DNA from: Asticcacaulis biprosthecium C19
GTDB lineage: Bacteria; Pseudomonadota; Alphaproteobacteria; Caulobacterales; Caulobacteraceae
Direction of reading: 5' to 3'
DNA length: 64,000 bases
Assembly (NCBI RefSeq): GCF_000204015.1
Contig: NZ_GL883077.1
Span: 1,843,401 to 1,907,400, forward strand
The stretch's first letter is position 1. Each line of letters begins with the position of its first letter. The position numbers and the translations under genes were made by a program. This document shows positions 45,419-57,795 of this stretch, in pieces. Below the pieces are notes generated by a model. The model made no database searches. It saw only the letters and a program-made list of their open reading frames with translations, and was not told the DNA's origin.

Positions 45419-47098
45419 GTGAAAGGTTGGTCCGAGCCCATGGGTATTTCTCTTTCCGCACCGCGCGCCACGGAACTCAAGCCGCGTATCGTGGTCTTCG
45501 GCGTCGGTGGCGCCGGTGGCAACGCCGTCAATAATATGATCGAGGCCGGTCTGGAAGGCGTGGAATTCGTCGTCGCCAACACCGATGCCCAACAACTGCA
45601 ATTTTCCCGTACCGATGCCCGCATCCAGCTGGGCGTCGGCATCACCATGGGCCTGGGCGCCGGCGCGCATCCCGAAGTCGGCATGACCGCCGCCGAGGAA
45701 TCGTCCGACATCATCAATGAGCACCTGGAAGGTGCCCATATGGTCTTCATCACCGCCGGCATGGGCGGCGGCACTGGTACCGGTGCGGCGCCGATCATCG
45801 CCAAGTGCGCCCGTGAGCGTGGCATACTGACGGTCGGCGTGGTGACCAAGCCCTTCACCTTTGAAGGTCGCCACCGCATGCGTTTGGCCGATGCAGGCAT
45901 CGCCGAGCTTCAGCGCTATGTCGACACCCTGATCGTCATTCCGAACCAGAACCTGTTCCGCATCGCCAATGAGCGCACCACCTTTGCCGAAGCCTTCGGC
46001 ATGGCCGACCAGGTGCTGCACGCCGGTGTGCGCTCCATCACTGACCTGATGGTGCTGCCGGGCCTGATCAACCTCGACTTCGCCGACGTCCGTTCGGTCA
46101 TGTCCGATATGGGCAAGGCGATGATGGGGACGGGCGAGGCCTCCGGTGAGGACCGCGCGATCCTGGCGGCCCAGAACGCCATCCAGAACCCGCTGCTGGA
46201 CGAAACCTCGCTGAAGGGCGCCAAGGCCGTGCTGGTCAATGTGACTGGTGGGCTGGACATGACCCTGCATGAGGTCGATGAAGCCGCCAATGCGATTTCG
46301 TCGGAAGTCGACCCGGAAGCCAATATCATCTTCGGTGCGGCCTTCGATCCGAGCCTGGATGGCAAGCTGCGCGTGTCGGTGGTGGCCACCGGCATGGACG
46401 GCGTCGCCTTGCAGACCCCGCTGAACACGCCTGTCAAGGCACAGATCCCCCCGCCGACCTTCGGCATGGGTTACGCTGCCCGTCAGGAAAGCCAGGCTCA
46501 GCCGGCAGCCCAGTCCGCGCCGTTAGCTCCGGCTGCCGAAGCCCGCCCGGCGCCGGTCATGCCGAGCCTGACCCCGGCGCGCTCCAGCCTGTTCGAGGAA
46601 CGCGCTGCGCCGGCTCCGGCGCCTGAGCCGCAGGTGATCAGCAAGATTGTCGATCCGATGGCCGACGACGACGGTTTCTTTGCCCAGCCCGAAGCCGAAA
46701 TCCGGCCCGAGCCGCCGGTCGAGGCTCCGGTTGCGCGGCCGTCCCCGTCCATTTCGCGTCCCAACCCCTACACAAATGCCCGTCTGGAAACGCCGTCGGC
46801 CGTACCCGCGCCCCAGGTGACGGCCCGTTCGGCCCAGCCGGTGCAACCGCAGTCGACGCCGCGCCTTCAGACCGAAGACGAGGGGCGTGAGTCCTTCTGG
46901 CGCGGCCTGTTCCCGCAGCGTGGCGCTGCGCCGCAAGCCGGTCCGGTCGAGGCGGTCGAGGAAGCCGCTCAGGACCGTTACGTCCCTGCGCCGCAAAGAT
47001 CCAACCTCAACCCGGCCAGCCGTCCGGTCGAGCAGCCCTCGATGGAAGCGGAGGATGATCTCGAAATACCTTCTTTCTTAAGGCGCCTCGCTAACTGA
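45419..47098 (+). CDS. ftsZ: Cell-division GTPase FtsZ
   Basis: A tubulin-like GTPase of 559 residues that forms the Z ring. GTP motifs: [15 protein letters not shown], the NTDAQQLQ segment, and [12 protein letters not shown]. The T7 loop has [21 protein letters not shown] long Pro/Ala-rich linker (about 325-540) leads to the C-terminal peptide [12 protein letters not shown], which binds FtsA. GTG 45419 has AAGGGGA ideally spaced; ATG 45440, seven codons in, gives [16 protein letters not shown], which aligns with the Caulobacter start. Either may be used. The linker is longer than in E. coli. Confidence 0.98.
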   Translation: MKGWSEPMGISLSAPRATELKPRIVVFGVGGAGGNAVNNMIEAGLEGVEFVVANTDAQQLQFSRTDARIQLGVGITMGLGAGAHPEVGMTAAEESSDIINEHLEGAHMVFITAGMGGGTGTGAAPIIAKCARERGILTVGVVTKPFTFEGRHRMRLADAGIAELQRYVDTLIVIPNQNLFRIANERTTFAEAFGMADQVLHAGVRSITDLMVLPGLINLDFADVRSVMSDMGKAMMGTGEASGEDRAILAAQNAIQNPLLDETSLKGAKAVLVNVTGGLDMTLHEVDEAANAISSEVDPEANIIFGAAFDPSLDGKLRVSVVATGMDGVALQTPLNTPVKAQIPPPTFGMGYAARQESQAQPAAQSAPLAPAAEARPAPVMPSLTPARSSLFEERAAPAPAPEPQVISKIVDPMADDDGFFAQPEAEIRPEPPVEAPVARPSPSISRPNPYTNARLETPSAVPAPQVTARSAQPVQPQSTPRLQTEDEGRESFWRGLFPQRGAAPQAGPVEAVEEAAQDRYVPAPQRSNLNPASRPVEQPSMEAEDDLEIPSFLRRLAN

Positions 47099-47176
47099 CG
47101 CCGTGGCAGAAGCCACGTCGCCGGCCGCGATCCAAATCGGTTTTAGGGCGCTGAAATCAAATTCTAAGAAGCGTGG

Positions 47177-47204
47177 AAATCCAGGTCGAAAGGCCTGGAT
47201 TTTT
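47177..47204 (+). terminator. Rho-independent terminator after ftsZ
   Basis: AAATCCAGG (47177-47185) pairs with CCTGGATTT (47194-47202) around an 8-base loop and runs into TTTTT. It lies about 80 bases after the ftsZ stop. Confidence 0.9.
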
Positions 47205-47332
47205 CTTTGGTGCGGTCAAGTGCCTCCAACGTCAAAGCCGTTGGCAACGCGGCACAGAACGCTTCCTGCCTGCCGCGCGGGTTTGCGCGATCCAGGTGGG
47301 GCTTGTCCGGCGTTTGAACCGAGCCTGTGACC

Positions 47333-47347
47333 TTAAATCCGCATTAA
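47333..47347 (+). promoter_or_regulatory. CtrA-type site upstream of lpxC
   Basis: TTAAATCCGCATTAA is an exact TTAA-N7-TTAA, the recognition form of the cell-cycle regulator CtrA, about 155 bases before the lpxC start and after the ftsZ terminator. The remaining gap (47205-47502) holds no gene. CtrA control is inference. Confidence 0.5.
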
Positions 47348-47502
47348 GCACGTGGTTACAAAGCGAAATAGAAGTTCGTTTGTGAACGGATGTTGAAAAT
47401 GAGATACCTGACGTGGACGTAACATAGTTGCGTCGCGATTTTTATGCCCGGCTGGGGCGGTACACAGCGTTTTCTTCATTTGAAGAGTGTAGGTTTAGCG
47501 TC

Positions 47503-48396
47503 ATGTTGCCTGATCAGAACGAACAGACTTTGGCCCACGCAGCCATCATCGCCGGTATGGGTTTGCATACGGGCGTGCCTGTGCGCATGGTTGTGCGCCC
47601 GGCGCCGACCGGCACCGGCGTTGTTTTCGTGCGTTCCGACATCGAAGGTACGGATAACCGCGTCGCGGCCGTGGCCCATAACGTCACCAAGACCAATCTC
47701 GGCACTGTCATCACCAATTCATCGGGCGTTTCTGTCTCGACGATCGAACACGTCATGGCAGCCTTTGCCGCCATGAGCCTCGACAATGTGGTTGTCGAAC
47801 TGGATGGTCCGGAAGTGCCGATCATGGACGGCTCGGCCCTGCCGTTCGTTCAACTGCTGGACCAGGCCGGCTTCCGCCGTCAGGCCCTGCCGCAACAGGT
47901 TATCGAAATTCTGGAACCGATCCAGGTGGTCGACGGCGACAAGTCGGCCGTCCTGCTGCCGTGCGACCGTTTCGAGGTCCGGTTCGAAATCGACTTTCCG
48001 GGTACGCCGATCGGCCATCAGGAAGTCGATCTGGTCGTCACCGAGCAATCCTTCCGCGAAGAGCTGGCCTCGGCCCGCACCTTCGGCTTCCTGCAGGGCG
48101 TCGAAGCCCTGCGCAAGGCCGGTCTGGCGCGTGGCGGTTCGCTGGACAATGCCATCGTCATCGACGGTGACACCATTATGAACGAAGGCGGCCTGCGTTT
48201 CGTGGATGAATTCGCTCGCCACAAGGCGCTGGACGCCATCGGCGACCTGTACGTCCTGGGCATGCCGATTCTTGGCAGGTTTGAAGGAATTCGTGCCGGT
48301 CACGGCCTTAATAATGCCCTTGTTCGCGAACTACTGTCGCGGCCGGATGCCTACCGCGTCGTCACTCGTGGCGTCGCTCTGGCGGATGTCGGCTAA
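47503..48396 (+). CDS. lpxC: UDP-3-O-acyl-N-acetylglucosamine deacetylase LpxC
   Basis: A 297-residue zinc deacetylase for the first committed step of lipid A synthesis. Zinc ligands are the His of TIEHVMAAF and the His and Asp of HKALDAIGDL. Other family marks are AGMGLHTGVPVRM, LDGPEVPIMDGSALPFV, ARTFGFL and GHGLNNALVRELL. ATG 47503 gives MLPDQNEQTLAH; no strong Shine-Dalgarno is present. It is followed after 105 bases by bamD. Confidence 0.97.
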   Translation: MLPDQNEQTLAHAAIIAGMGLHTGVPVRMVVRPAPTGTGVVFVRSDIEGTDNRVAAVAHNVTKTNLGTVITNSSGVSVSTIEHVMAAFAAMSLDNVVVELDGPEVPIMDGSALPFVQLLDQAGFRRQALPQQVIEILEPIQVVDGDKSAVLLPCDRFEVRFEIDFPGTPIGHQEVDLVVTEQSFREELASARTFGFLQGVEALRKAGLARGGSLDNAIVIDGDTIMNEGGLRFVDEFARHKALDAIGDLYVLGMPILGRFEGIRAGHGLNNALVRELLSRPDAYRVVTRGVALADVG

Positions 48397-48501
48397 GCCA
48401 CACTTCGGTTAATTCCGGTTGGCGATGCCTTGACCATCGTGTAGATATCCTCAAAGACTTCATCACTGCGTCCGGGGCGGACGCTTTTTCGAGGGTGTTC
48501 C

Positions 48502-49389
48502 GTGATCTCTGGTCGGCTTTTCAAGACTTCGGCAATGGTTCTGGCCGCAGGCATGGCCCTGACGGCGCTTTCGGGCTGCGCCGGCAAGGGCGACGAACAG
48601 CACCTGGTCTATGAGGAGCGTCCGGTGGAACTGCTCTATGCCACCGGCATGGAGCGGCTGGACGACAAGTCGTGGAACGAGGCCGGCCAGTATTTCGAGG
48701 AAGTGCAACGCCAGCACCCGTATTCGGAATGGTCGCGCCGCGCCATCGTGATGACCATCTATACTCACTATCAGGCCGGCAAGTATGCCGAGGCCTCGGC
48801 GGCTTCCGATCAGTTCATCCATCTGTATCCGGGTAGTGAATTGACCCCCTACGCCTATTACATGAAGGCCATCTGCTCGTTCGAACAGATCGTTGATGTC
48901 GGACGCGACCAGGCTTCCACGACCGCCGCCCAGGCGCTGCTGTCTGATGTCGTGCGCCGCTATCCCAGCAGCGAGTATGCCAAGGATGCCCGCGTTAAGA
49001 TCGACATGGTGCAGGACCAACTGGCCGGCAAGGAAATGGAAATCGGTCGCTATTATCTGAACGACAACCAGCCCCTGGCGGCTATTGGCCGTTTCAAGAC
49101 CGTGGCGAGCACCTATCAGACGACGTCGCACACGCCGGAAGCCCTTTACCGTCTGGTCGAAGCCAACGAAGTCATGGGCCTGCACGAGGAAGCCATGCGT
49201 AACGGCGCCGTGCTCGGCTACAACTACCCCGGCGACCGCTGGTATGCCGCGGCCTACAAGCTGTTGACGGAAAAGGGCGATCGCCCCGAGATCGCGCCCG
49301 ATCCGAACGGCAAGAAGGGCCCCGAGACGCCCGATGCCAAGACGAACAAGAAGGGCTGGTTCGGCTTCCTACGCCCCGACGCTGGCTGA
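48502..49389 (+). CDS. bamD: BamD, outer-membrane assembly lipoprotein
   Basis: A 295-residue lipoprotein of the BAM complex that inserts beta-barrel proteins. The signal peptide ends with lipobox LTALSGC (Cys26). Tetratricopeptide repeats follow: ELLYATGMERLDDKSWNEAGQYFEEVQRQHPYSEWSRRA and AYYMKAICSFEQI. Two Asp/Arg-rich stretches match BamD/ComL. The C-terminus is Pro/Lys-rich. The start is GTG 48502, with GAGGG upstream. Confidence 0.95.
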   Translation: MISGRLFKTSAMVLAAGMALTALSGCAGKGDEQHLVYEERPVELLYATGMERLDDKSWNEAGQYFEEVQRQHPYSEWSRRAIVMTIYTHYQAGKYAEASAASDQFIHLYPGSELTPYAYYMKAICSFEQIVDVGRDQASTTAAQALLSDVVRRYPSSEYAKDARVKIDMVQDQLAGKEMEIGRYYLNDNQPLAAIGRFKTVASTYQTTSHTPEALYRLVEANEVMGLHEEAMRNGAVLGYNYPGDRWYAAAYKLLTEKGDRPEIAPDPNGKKGPETPDAKTNKKGWFGFLRPDAG

Positions 49390-49398
49390 CGATTTTTT

Positions 49399-49413
49399 GT
49401 TCTTGAAATGTTC
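49399..49413 (+). promoter_or_regulatory. LexA box (SOS operator) upstream of recN
   Basis: GTTCTTGAAATGTTC is an exact GTTC-N7-GTTC, the LexA recognition site of alphaproteobacteria. It lies 56 bases before the recN start. recN is a classic SOS gene, so DNA damage probably induces it. Confidence 0.8.
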
Positions 49414-49468
49414 TTGATGAATGCGTGAAAATGCGTTCTAATGGGTGAGAGACTCACGGACCGCACCC

Positions 49469-51187
49469 ATGCTGACCCGCCTGACCATCAATGACGTCGT
49501 GCTTGTTGACCGCCTCGAACTGGACATCCAGCCGGGCCTTAGTGTCCTGACCGGGGAAACCGGCGCAGGCAAATCCATCCTGCTCGATAGCCTGGGCCTG
49601 GCCACCGGCGCGCGTGCCGATACCGGCCTGATCCGTGCCGGCGCCAACCAGGCCTCCGTGACCGCGGAATTCGAATTGCCAGCGGTTCATCCGGTCTATG
49701 ATTTCCTCGAAGACAAGGGCCTTGCGCTGGAACCTGGCGAAGCTCTGCTGTTGCGGCGACAGGTCAGCCGTGACGGCCGATCCAAGGCCTTTGTCAACGA
49801 CCAGCCGGTCAGTGTCGCCGTGCTCAAGGCATTGGGTGACTCGTTGCTGGAAGTGCATGGTCAGCATGAAACCGTCGGCCTGCTGGATGCGCGTTCGCAC
49901 TTGGGCATGCTGGATGCCTATGGCGCCTGTGACAGCGAGCGTGCCCAGGTGGCCGAGGCGTGGAAAGCGCTTAAGGCGCTGAAGGACGAACACCGCGATC
50001 TGGTCAAGCGCGCGCAGGGAGACAAGGCAGAACTGGAAACCCTGACACAGCGGCTGCAGGAACTGGAGCGGCTGAACCCGCAGCCGGAAGAAGAGGGGCA
50101 GCTTGCGTCGGAACGCGCCTTGCTGGGGGCATCGGAACGGGCTCTGGAAGACATCACAGAAGCGCGCGACGCCGTCGGTGGGGATCTGCTGTCGCAGCGT
50201 CTGGCCAAGGCCTTCCGCGCCCTGGATCATGCCCGAACGCGTGCCATGCAGGCCGGGGCGACCGGCGAGGACGAAGTTTTGCAGCGTCTGACGGCGGCGG
50301 CTGATGCATTGGACCGCACCCTGATCGCGGCTGACGAGGCCCTGGCCCTGATGGATCAGGCCGGCAACAGCCTGGACCTGGAACCTGGGCAACTCGACCG
50401 GGTGGAGGAGCGACTGTTCGCTCTGCGGGCCATGGCGCGCAAGCTGGGTGTGCTGGTCGATGATCTGCCGGCAGAACGGGTGCGAATCGCCAAGGCGTTG
50501 ACCGGGATCGAAGATCTCGACGCGCACCTGGCGCGGCTGGATAAGCAGATTGCAGCGGCCCAAGGCGTCTTCCAGGCTGCTGTCGTGGCTTTGCGGGCTC
50601 GGCGCCAGGCGGCCGGCGATACATTGAGCGCCGCGGTCATGGCCGAACTGACGCCGCTGAAACTGGACAAGGCGCGGTTCCGCGTGGCTTTGAAGGCGCT
50701 GGAGCCGGAACGTTTTACGGCCGCCGGGGGCGATGTCGTCGAGTTCGAGGTCAAGACCAATCCCGGTGCCGAATGGGGCGGCTTGGGTGTCATCGCCTCG
50801 GGCGGGGAATTGGCGCGATTTGCCCTGGCGCTGAAGGCGGCCCTTGCCGGTCGTGGTGGGGAAGATGCCACGGGACCGGTGATGATCTTCGACGAGGTCG
50901 ATCAAGGTGTCGGTGGTGCCGTGGCGGATGCCGTCGGTTTGCGGTTGAAGCGGCTGGCGGAACGGTCACAGGTGATCGTCGTCACCCACAGTCCTCAGGT
51001 CGCGGCGCGGGGCGATTCGCATCTGAAAGTCAGCAAGCACGTCCATGGTGATGGCATGCGGTCGAAGGTCGCGCGTTTGGATGCCGATGAGGCGCTGGAA
51101 GAACTGGCGCGGATGCTGTCGGGCGCCTCGATCACGCCGGAAGCGCGGGCGGCGGCGGTAAGGCTTAAATCCGCCGAAGGGGTGTGA
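49469..51187 (+). CDS. recN: DNA repair ATPase RecN
   Basis: A 572-residue SMC-like protein for double-strand-break repair. Walker A GETGAGKSILLDSL is near residue 29. Long coiled coils span about 150-480. The C-terminal ATPase half carries GGELARFALALK and Walker B VMIFDEVDQGVGGAVAD, with THSPQVAARGD. It is preceded by a LexA box, so it is SOS-induced. ATG 49469 gives MLTRLTINDVVLVDR, the family start. Confidence 0.96.
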   Translation: MLTRLTINDVVLVDRLELDIQPGLSVLTGETGAGKSILLDSLGLATGARADTGLIRAGANQASVTAEFELPAVHPVYDFLEDKGLALEPGEALLLRRQVSRDGRSKAFVNDQPVSVAVLKALGDSLLEVHGQHETVGLLDARSHLGMLDAYGACDSERAQVAEAWKALKALKDEHRDLVKRAQGDKAELETLTQRLQELERLNPQPEEEGQLASERALLGASERALEDITEARDAVGGDLLSQRLAKAFRALDHARTRAMQAGATGEDEVLQRLTAAADALDRTLIAADEALALMDQAGNSLDLEPGQLDRVEERLFALRAMARKLGVLVDDLPAERVRIAKALTGIEDLDAHLARLDKQIAAAQGVFQAAVVALRARRQAAGDTLSAAVMAELTPLKLDKARFRVALKALEPERFTAAGGDVVEFEVKTNPGAEWGGLGVIASGGELARFALALKAALAGRGGEDATGPVMIFDEVDQGVGGAVADAVGLRLKRLAERSQVIVVTHSPQVAARGDSHLKVSKHVHGDGMRSKVARLDADEALEELARMLSGASITPEARAAAVRLKSAEGV

Positions 51188-51215
51188 TATACTCTATCGG
51201 TAAGGAGGTGCGGCT

Positions 51216-51485
51216 ATGATGTCTTTGCTCCGTCACCTGTTCTTTTTCCTACTGCAATTTTTCGGCGTCACGGCCGCTGTGGTGTTCGGTTGTATTGCCT
51301 GGACCCTGAACGATCGCGGCATGTCCTATGCCGAGACACTGGCCTTTCGCGCGGATCTCAAATCCTGGGCTGTAGTCGGTATGGTGGTGGCCGGCTTCTT
51401 TTGCTTGATCCTGCTGTGTTATCACCTGACGCAAAAGGCCCTGGACGACCCGAACGATCCCGAAAATGGACCGTGGCGGTACTGA
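51216..51485 (+). CDS. Small two-helix membrane protein
   Basis: An 89-residue hydrophobic protein with two membrane helices (about 8-30 and 50-70) and a charged C-terminus. A near-perfect AAGGAGGTG lies just before ATG 51216. It follows recN by 28 bases and precedes the ligA repeat. No family was recognised. It could be a membrane regulator or a small structural protein; no motif allows more. Confidence 0.75.
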   Translation: MMSLLRHLFFFLLQFFGVTAAVVFGCIAWTLNDRGMSYAETLAFRADLKSWAVVGMVVAGFFCLILLCYHLTQKALDDPNDPENGPWRY

Positions 51486-51510
51486 CGGTTTGTGACGTGC
51501 TCGTGCATAA

Positions 51511-53906
<2,396 letters not shown>

Positions 53907-53976
53907 CGGGCATCCTCTTAATCGGCGCAAACTTGGCACAATTCGGCGCCCTTGACCACAGGGCCTTCGCGGGTTC

Positions 53977-54723
53977 ATGTGCGCCATGACCAAGATCGCC
54001 CTCGTCACCGGCGCCGGCAGCGGTATAGGCCGCGCCACAGCCCTTCACCTGTCTCGCGCAGGATATTCCGTCGTCCTCGCCGGTCGTCGCGCCTCTGCCC
54101 TGGCTGAAACCGCCGCGTTGGGCGACAACATGCTGGCCGTGCCAACCGATATCACCGACCCGTTGGCCGTGAAGGCTTTGTTCGACAAGACGTTGGCCGT
54201 TTTTGGCCGGCTGGATGTGCTGTTCAACAATGCCGGCTACAACGCGCCGGCCCTGCCGTTGGAGGAGCTGCCGCTCGACGAACTGCGCGCCGTTCTGGAC
54301 ATCAACATACTTGGCGCCATGCTATGCGCCGGTGAGGCCATGCGGATCATGAAAGCCCAGGAACCGCGCGGCGGGCGGATCATAAATACGGGTTCGCTGT
54401 CGGCCCATATGCCGCGGCCGCTGACGGCCGCCTACAGCGTGTCGAAACACGCCATCACCGGGCTGACCAAGTCGATCCTGATGGATGGTCGCGCGTTCGG
54501 CATCACCTGTTCGCAGATCGATGTCGGCAATGCCGCCACCGACATGTCGGGCCATATGGTCACCGGCGCTATCCAGGCCGATGGGCAACTGCGGCCTGAA
54601 CCGCGCATGTCGGCCGATGAGGTGGCGAAGATGGTCGGTTACATCGCCAGTCTGCCGCCCGAAGCCAATATCCCGTTCGTCACGGTCATGGCCGGCGGTA
54701 TGCCGTTTTATGGCCGGGGTTAA
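53977..54723 (+). CDS. Short-chain dehydrogenase/reductase, substrate unknown
   Basis: A 248-residue (or 245 from ATG 53986) classical SDR. NAD(P) motif [23 protein letters not shown], catalytic Ser in [11 protein letters not shown], Tyr and Lys in [13 protein letters not shown]. The C-terminal segment [17 protein letters not shown] is typical of the YdfG/3-oxoacyl-reductase-like group. It lies between the small lipoprotein and the convergent aminopeptidase, overlapping the latter's stop. The substrate cannot be predicted. Confidence 0.88.
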   Translation: MCAMTKIALVTGAGSGIGRATALHLSRAGYSVVLAGRRASALAETAALGDNMLAVPTDITDPLAVKALFDKTLAVFGRLDVLFNNAGYNAPALPLEELPLDELRAVLDINILGAMLCAGEAMRIMKAQEPRGGRIINTGSLSAHMPRPLTAAYSVSKHAITGLTKSILMDGRAFGITCSQIDVGNAATDMSGHMVTGAIQADGQLRPEPRMSADEVAKMVGYIASLPPEANIPFVTVMAGGMPFYGRG

Positions 54724-56561
54724 AGCGGTGCGCAGACCTCTTCCAGCCAGGCACGGACCTCGGACTTCACCAGCTGCCCGACCAGGCGGACGACCTCGGC
54801 GTGGTAATCGTCCATATATTGTCGCTCGGCGGGGGTGAGCATCTCGACAGCGATCAGACTGCGGTCAATCGGCGCCCAGGTCAGGTTGGCGAAACCGTGC
54901 ATGGCGCGCTCGCCGCCCTTGGGGATCTTGGCTTCGGTGACGTACTGCAGGTTCTCGATGCGAATGCCGAAGTCGCCTTCCTTGTAAAAGCCGGGCTCGT
55001 TCGACACGATCATCCCGGTTTGCAGGGCATAGCGGTTCAGAGCCTTAGCGATGCGTTGCGGGCCTTCGTGGACACCGAGATAGACGCCGACGCCGTGACC
55101 CGTGCCGTGGTCGTAGTCGAAGCCTTCCGCCCACAGAAATTGCCGCGCCAGGATATCGAGATGCGTGCCGGTGGTGCCGGCCGGGAACTTCGCTGTGGCC
55201 AAGGCGATATGGCCTTTCAGCACGAGGGTGAACATGCGCTTGTGTTCGGCGGTCGGGGTGCCGATGGCCATGGTGCGGGTAACATCGGTGGTGCCGTCGG
55301 CGAATTGGGCGCCGGAATCGACCAGCAGCAGGTTGCCTGGGGCAATGCGCAGATCCGAGGCCGTGGTGACGCGGTAGTGGGGCAGGGCGCCGTGCGGGCC
55401 GAAGCCCGAGATCGTATCGAACGACAAATCCTTGAGACCACCTGCGGCTATGCGCAATGACTCCAGCTTCTTCGCCACCTCGATTTCGGTCGGCAGCGTC
55501 TCCTGCGCTTCGGTGGCGACCCAATACAGGAACTCGGTCAGGACGGCGCCGTCGCGAACATGGGCGGCCTTCGTCCCGGCGATCTCGGTCGGGTTCTTGC
55601 AGGCCTTGGGCAGCATACAGGGATCATCAGCCAGGAAGGGTTTGGCCCCGGCGGAGGTCAGGGCCTCCAGCCAGAAGGCCGAGGACAGGGCGGCGTCGAT
55701 CAGCACGCTACGGCAGGCCAAACCGGCCAGGGTGGTCTCTATCTCGGCAGGCGTCCTGACGCTGACCTCGTTGCCCAGCCATTCCAGCAGGCAGTCGGTG
55801 ATCTTGGTGGGCTGGATGAACAGTTCAGCCGAGCCGTCGTCCTTCAGCACCGCCTGGCCCAAGGGCAGGGGGGAGCGAATAACGTCGCCGCCGCGGATAT
55901 TGAACAGCCAGGCCAGGGAGGACGGTGCGGTGATCAGGGCGGCGGCCAGGCCGTTGGCCTTGAGGTTGCGCGCGATCTGGCCACGCTTGTCGACTGAGGC
56001 GACGCCGGCAAATTCCAGCGGTTGGGGCACGATCGGCGCTGCCGGTTGTGATGGACGCGCCGCACCCCAGGCGACATCGAGCGGATTGGGCGACAGGGAT
56101 TTCAGTTCCACGCCGGCGCCGGCGGCTGCGGCCAATAGGGTGTTCAAACTGGTCGGGCTGATCAGCGCGGCATCATAGCCGATGACCGAACCGGCGGGTG
56201 CGGCTGCGATATCGTCGGCCAGCGAATTGCCGTGGAAGTCCTTGACCTCCCAGACGCTGCGATCGGTCTGTTCGCGCGACTGCAAGGTATAGCGGCCGTC
56301 GGCATAGAGGATGGCGCGGTCGAGGAAGACGATCGCCGAACCGGCCGAGCCGGTGAAACCCGAGACCCAGGCCAGGCGCTCATTCGCGTCGGGCAGGTAC
56401 TCGTTCTGATGCTCATCCTCATGTGGCACGATAAACCCGTCCAGCCCCAACCGGTGCATCTCGGCGCGCAGGGCGGCGACGTTGGTGACGCCCTGCGACG
56501 GATGGGTGGTGACATCGAACTGCTGGAAAGCGGTCGGGGCGGAAAGCGTATCGGGAGTCAT
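54720..56561 (-). CDS. pepP: Xaa-Pro aminopeptidase, M24B family
   Basis: A 613-residue dinuclear-metal aminopeptidase with two N-terminal creatinase-like domains (about 40-310) and the pita-bread catalytic domain. Metal ligands are the Asp of LLVDSGAQF, Asp of GTTDVTRTM, His of [11 protein letters not shown], Glu of [13 protein letters not shown] and Glu of IRIENLQYV. It removes N-terminal residues preceding proline, as in the large eukaryotic-type and alphaproteobacterial aminopeptidase P. ATG 56561 has AGGTGA upstream and is preferred over the longer frame. Confidence 0.92.
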   Translation of the reverse strand: MTPDTLSAPTAFQQFDVTTHPSQGVTNVAALRAEMHRLGLDGFIVPHEDEHQNEYLPDANERLAWVSGFTGSAGSAIVFLDRAILYADGRYTLQSREQTDRSVWEVKDFHGNSLADDIAAAPAGSVIGYDAALISPTSLNTLLAAAAGAGVELKSLSPNPLDVAWGAARPSQPAAPIVPQPLEFAGVASVDKRGQIARNLKANGLAAALITAPSSLAWLFNIRGGDVIRSPLPLGQAVLKDDGSAELFIQPTKITDCLLEWLGNEVSVRTPAEIETTLAGLACRSVLIDAALSSAFWLEALTSAGAKPFLADDPCMLPKACKNPTEIAGTKAAHVRDGAVLTEFLYWVATEAQETLPTEIEVAKKLESLRIAAGGLKDLSFDTISGFGPHGALPHYRVTTASDLRIAPGNLLLVDSGAQFADGTTDVTRTMAIGTPTAEHKRMFTLVLKGHIALATAKFPAGTTGTHLDILARQFLWAEGFDYDHGTGHGVGVYLGVHEGPQRIAKALNRYALQTGMIVSNEPGFYKEGDFGIRIENLQYVTEAKIPKGGERAMHGFANLTWAPIDRSLIAVEMLTPAERQYMDDYHAEVVRLVGQLVKSEVRAWLEEVCAPL

Positions 56562-56636
56562 CGAGTCACCTGTCTGGTTACGCAAGCGACTATAGACGGC
56601 CAATGTGGCGACTTCAAATCCGCCGCCGGAATTTTG

Positions 56637-57149
56637 CTACTCGAGTTGGATTACCGTGATGTACCAGGTGCTGACCGGCTGGCCCTGGGCTTGCCACCAC
56701 AGACCGCTGATGGTCTGATTGACCGCGCCGAGATCGGCCAAAGGCACTTCAACCACGTTCCAGGTATTGGCGTTCAGACGGATGGTGTAGCCGGGGTCGA
56801 CCGGCTTGTCACCGATCAGCGCCTTGACCGAGATTGTCTGGCCACCTGTCGGGCCGCCATTCACATAGAAGGTCAGTTTGGTATAGCCGGCCGTCGAAAA
56901 CGGCGCATGCTGGAGGAACAGGGCCTGCCACGGCTCGCTCTGCATCGAGATCGGCTTGACGTCGGACCCGATATCGGTCGACAGGGTCGTCTTGGCCCAA
57001 CTCCAGTTGTTCCAGCCCGGCGCCAGGACATCATCATAGATGACCATCGGCTGCGGCGCGGCAGGCGCGGTCTCCTGGGCGAAAACGGGGCCGGCAAAGG
57101 CCATGGCGGCAAAGGCGGCGGTGAACAGACGACGGTTCATGTTGGACAT
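56637..57149 (-). CDS. Secreted beta-sandwich protein, carbohydrate-binding-like
   Basis: A 170-residue exported protein with a signal peptide (NRRLFTAAFAAMAFAGPVFA) and a predicted jelly-roll fold. The text VIYDDVLAPGWNNWSWAKTTLS, SEPWQALFLQHAPFSTAGYTKLTFYVNGGPTGGQ and NTWNVVEVPLADLG resembles carbohydrate-binding-like modules attached to glycosidases. No catalytic motif is present. It might bind plant polysaccharide on the surface; this is inference from fold-like patterns. GGGAG precedes ATG 57149. It is a single gene. Confidence 0.72.
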   Translation of the reverse strand: MSNMNRRLFTAAFAAMAFAGPVFAQETAPAAPQPMVIYDDVLAPGWNNWSWAKTTLSTDIGSDVKPISMQSEPWQALFLQHAPFSTAGYTKLTFYVNGGPTGGQTISVKALIGDKPVDPGYTIRLNANTWNVVEVPLADLGAVNQTISGLWWQAQGQPVSTWYITVIQLE

Positions 57150-57294
57150 GAAAAGGCTCCCTGAGAATTTTTTATATTTGATTTATTTAATTCATATTAT
57201 CCCATAAATGCCAAGTCGCATTCGTCTTCGCCTGTTGCGGGAAGAGAGGTGGTGTGGTTCTCTTGCAACGCAAAGGGGAGGGCGGCAAAAGGCG

Positions 57295-57795
57295 ATGGTA
57301 CGTTACAGTTTCATGGGCTTCCTTGGTGTTTTGATCATGGGCGCCGGGCTGATGAACGGCGTTGGCGGCTGGATGGTGCCGTTCATGGTGCCCGTAATGT
57401 TTGGCCTGGTGACAAGCTGGAATTGGGCCATAGTCGCGGGCGCGGTTGCCTATACGGCATTTCGAATCAGGGCAGGGGGGCCGGATTGGTTCGACATTGT
57501 GTATGGCGTTGGCTGGGGGCTAATTCTGGTAAGCGCGAACTCACGCTGCCCACGGTGCGGTTTGTCGGTTGGAATTAGCGGAAAAGGGCGGGACAGTCCG
57601 GTTCCGTCTTACTGCGTAAGCTGCGGCCGATATCGCTGTGACGTCTGGCCGTTTCAATATGCTCTGAGGCCAGAAGTCTGGGACGGTGAGTATCACGATG
57701 AAGGTGGCGGGGCAGCGCCGGATACCTATGGCGCTGAGGTGGCCCGCTATCATGCCCAGCAAAACTGGCGGAAGAAAACGGTCTCAAAGGGATGA
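57295..57795 (+). CDS. Membrane protein with zinc-ribbon, paralogue 1
   Basis: A 166-residue protein with two to three membrane helices in its first 75 residues, then two CxxC pairs (RCPRCGLS and CVSCGRYRC) and the tail DVWPFQYALRPEVWDGEYHDEGGG. The next gene encodes a protein with the same layout and tail, so the two are tandem paralogues. The likely start is ATG 57295; ATG 57208 would add 29 unlike residues. The stop overlaps the next start as ATGA. No known family was recognised. Confidence 0.72.
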   Translation: MVRYSFMGFLGVLIMGAGLMNGVGGWMVPFMVPVMFGLVTSWNWAIVAGAVAYTAFRIRAGGPDWFDIVYGVGWGLILVSANSRCPRCGLSVGISGKGRDSPVPSYCVSCGRYRCDVWPFQYALRPEVWDGEYHDEGGGAAPDTYGAEVARYHAQQNWRKKTVSKG

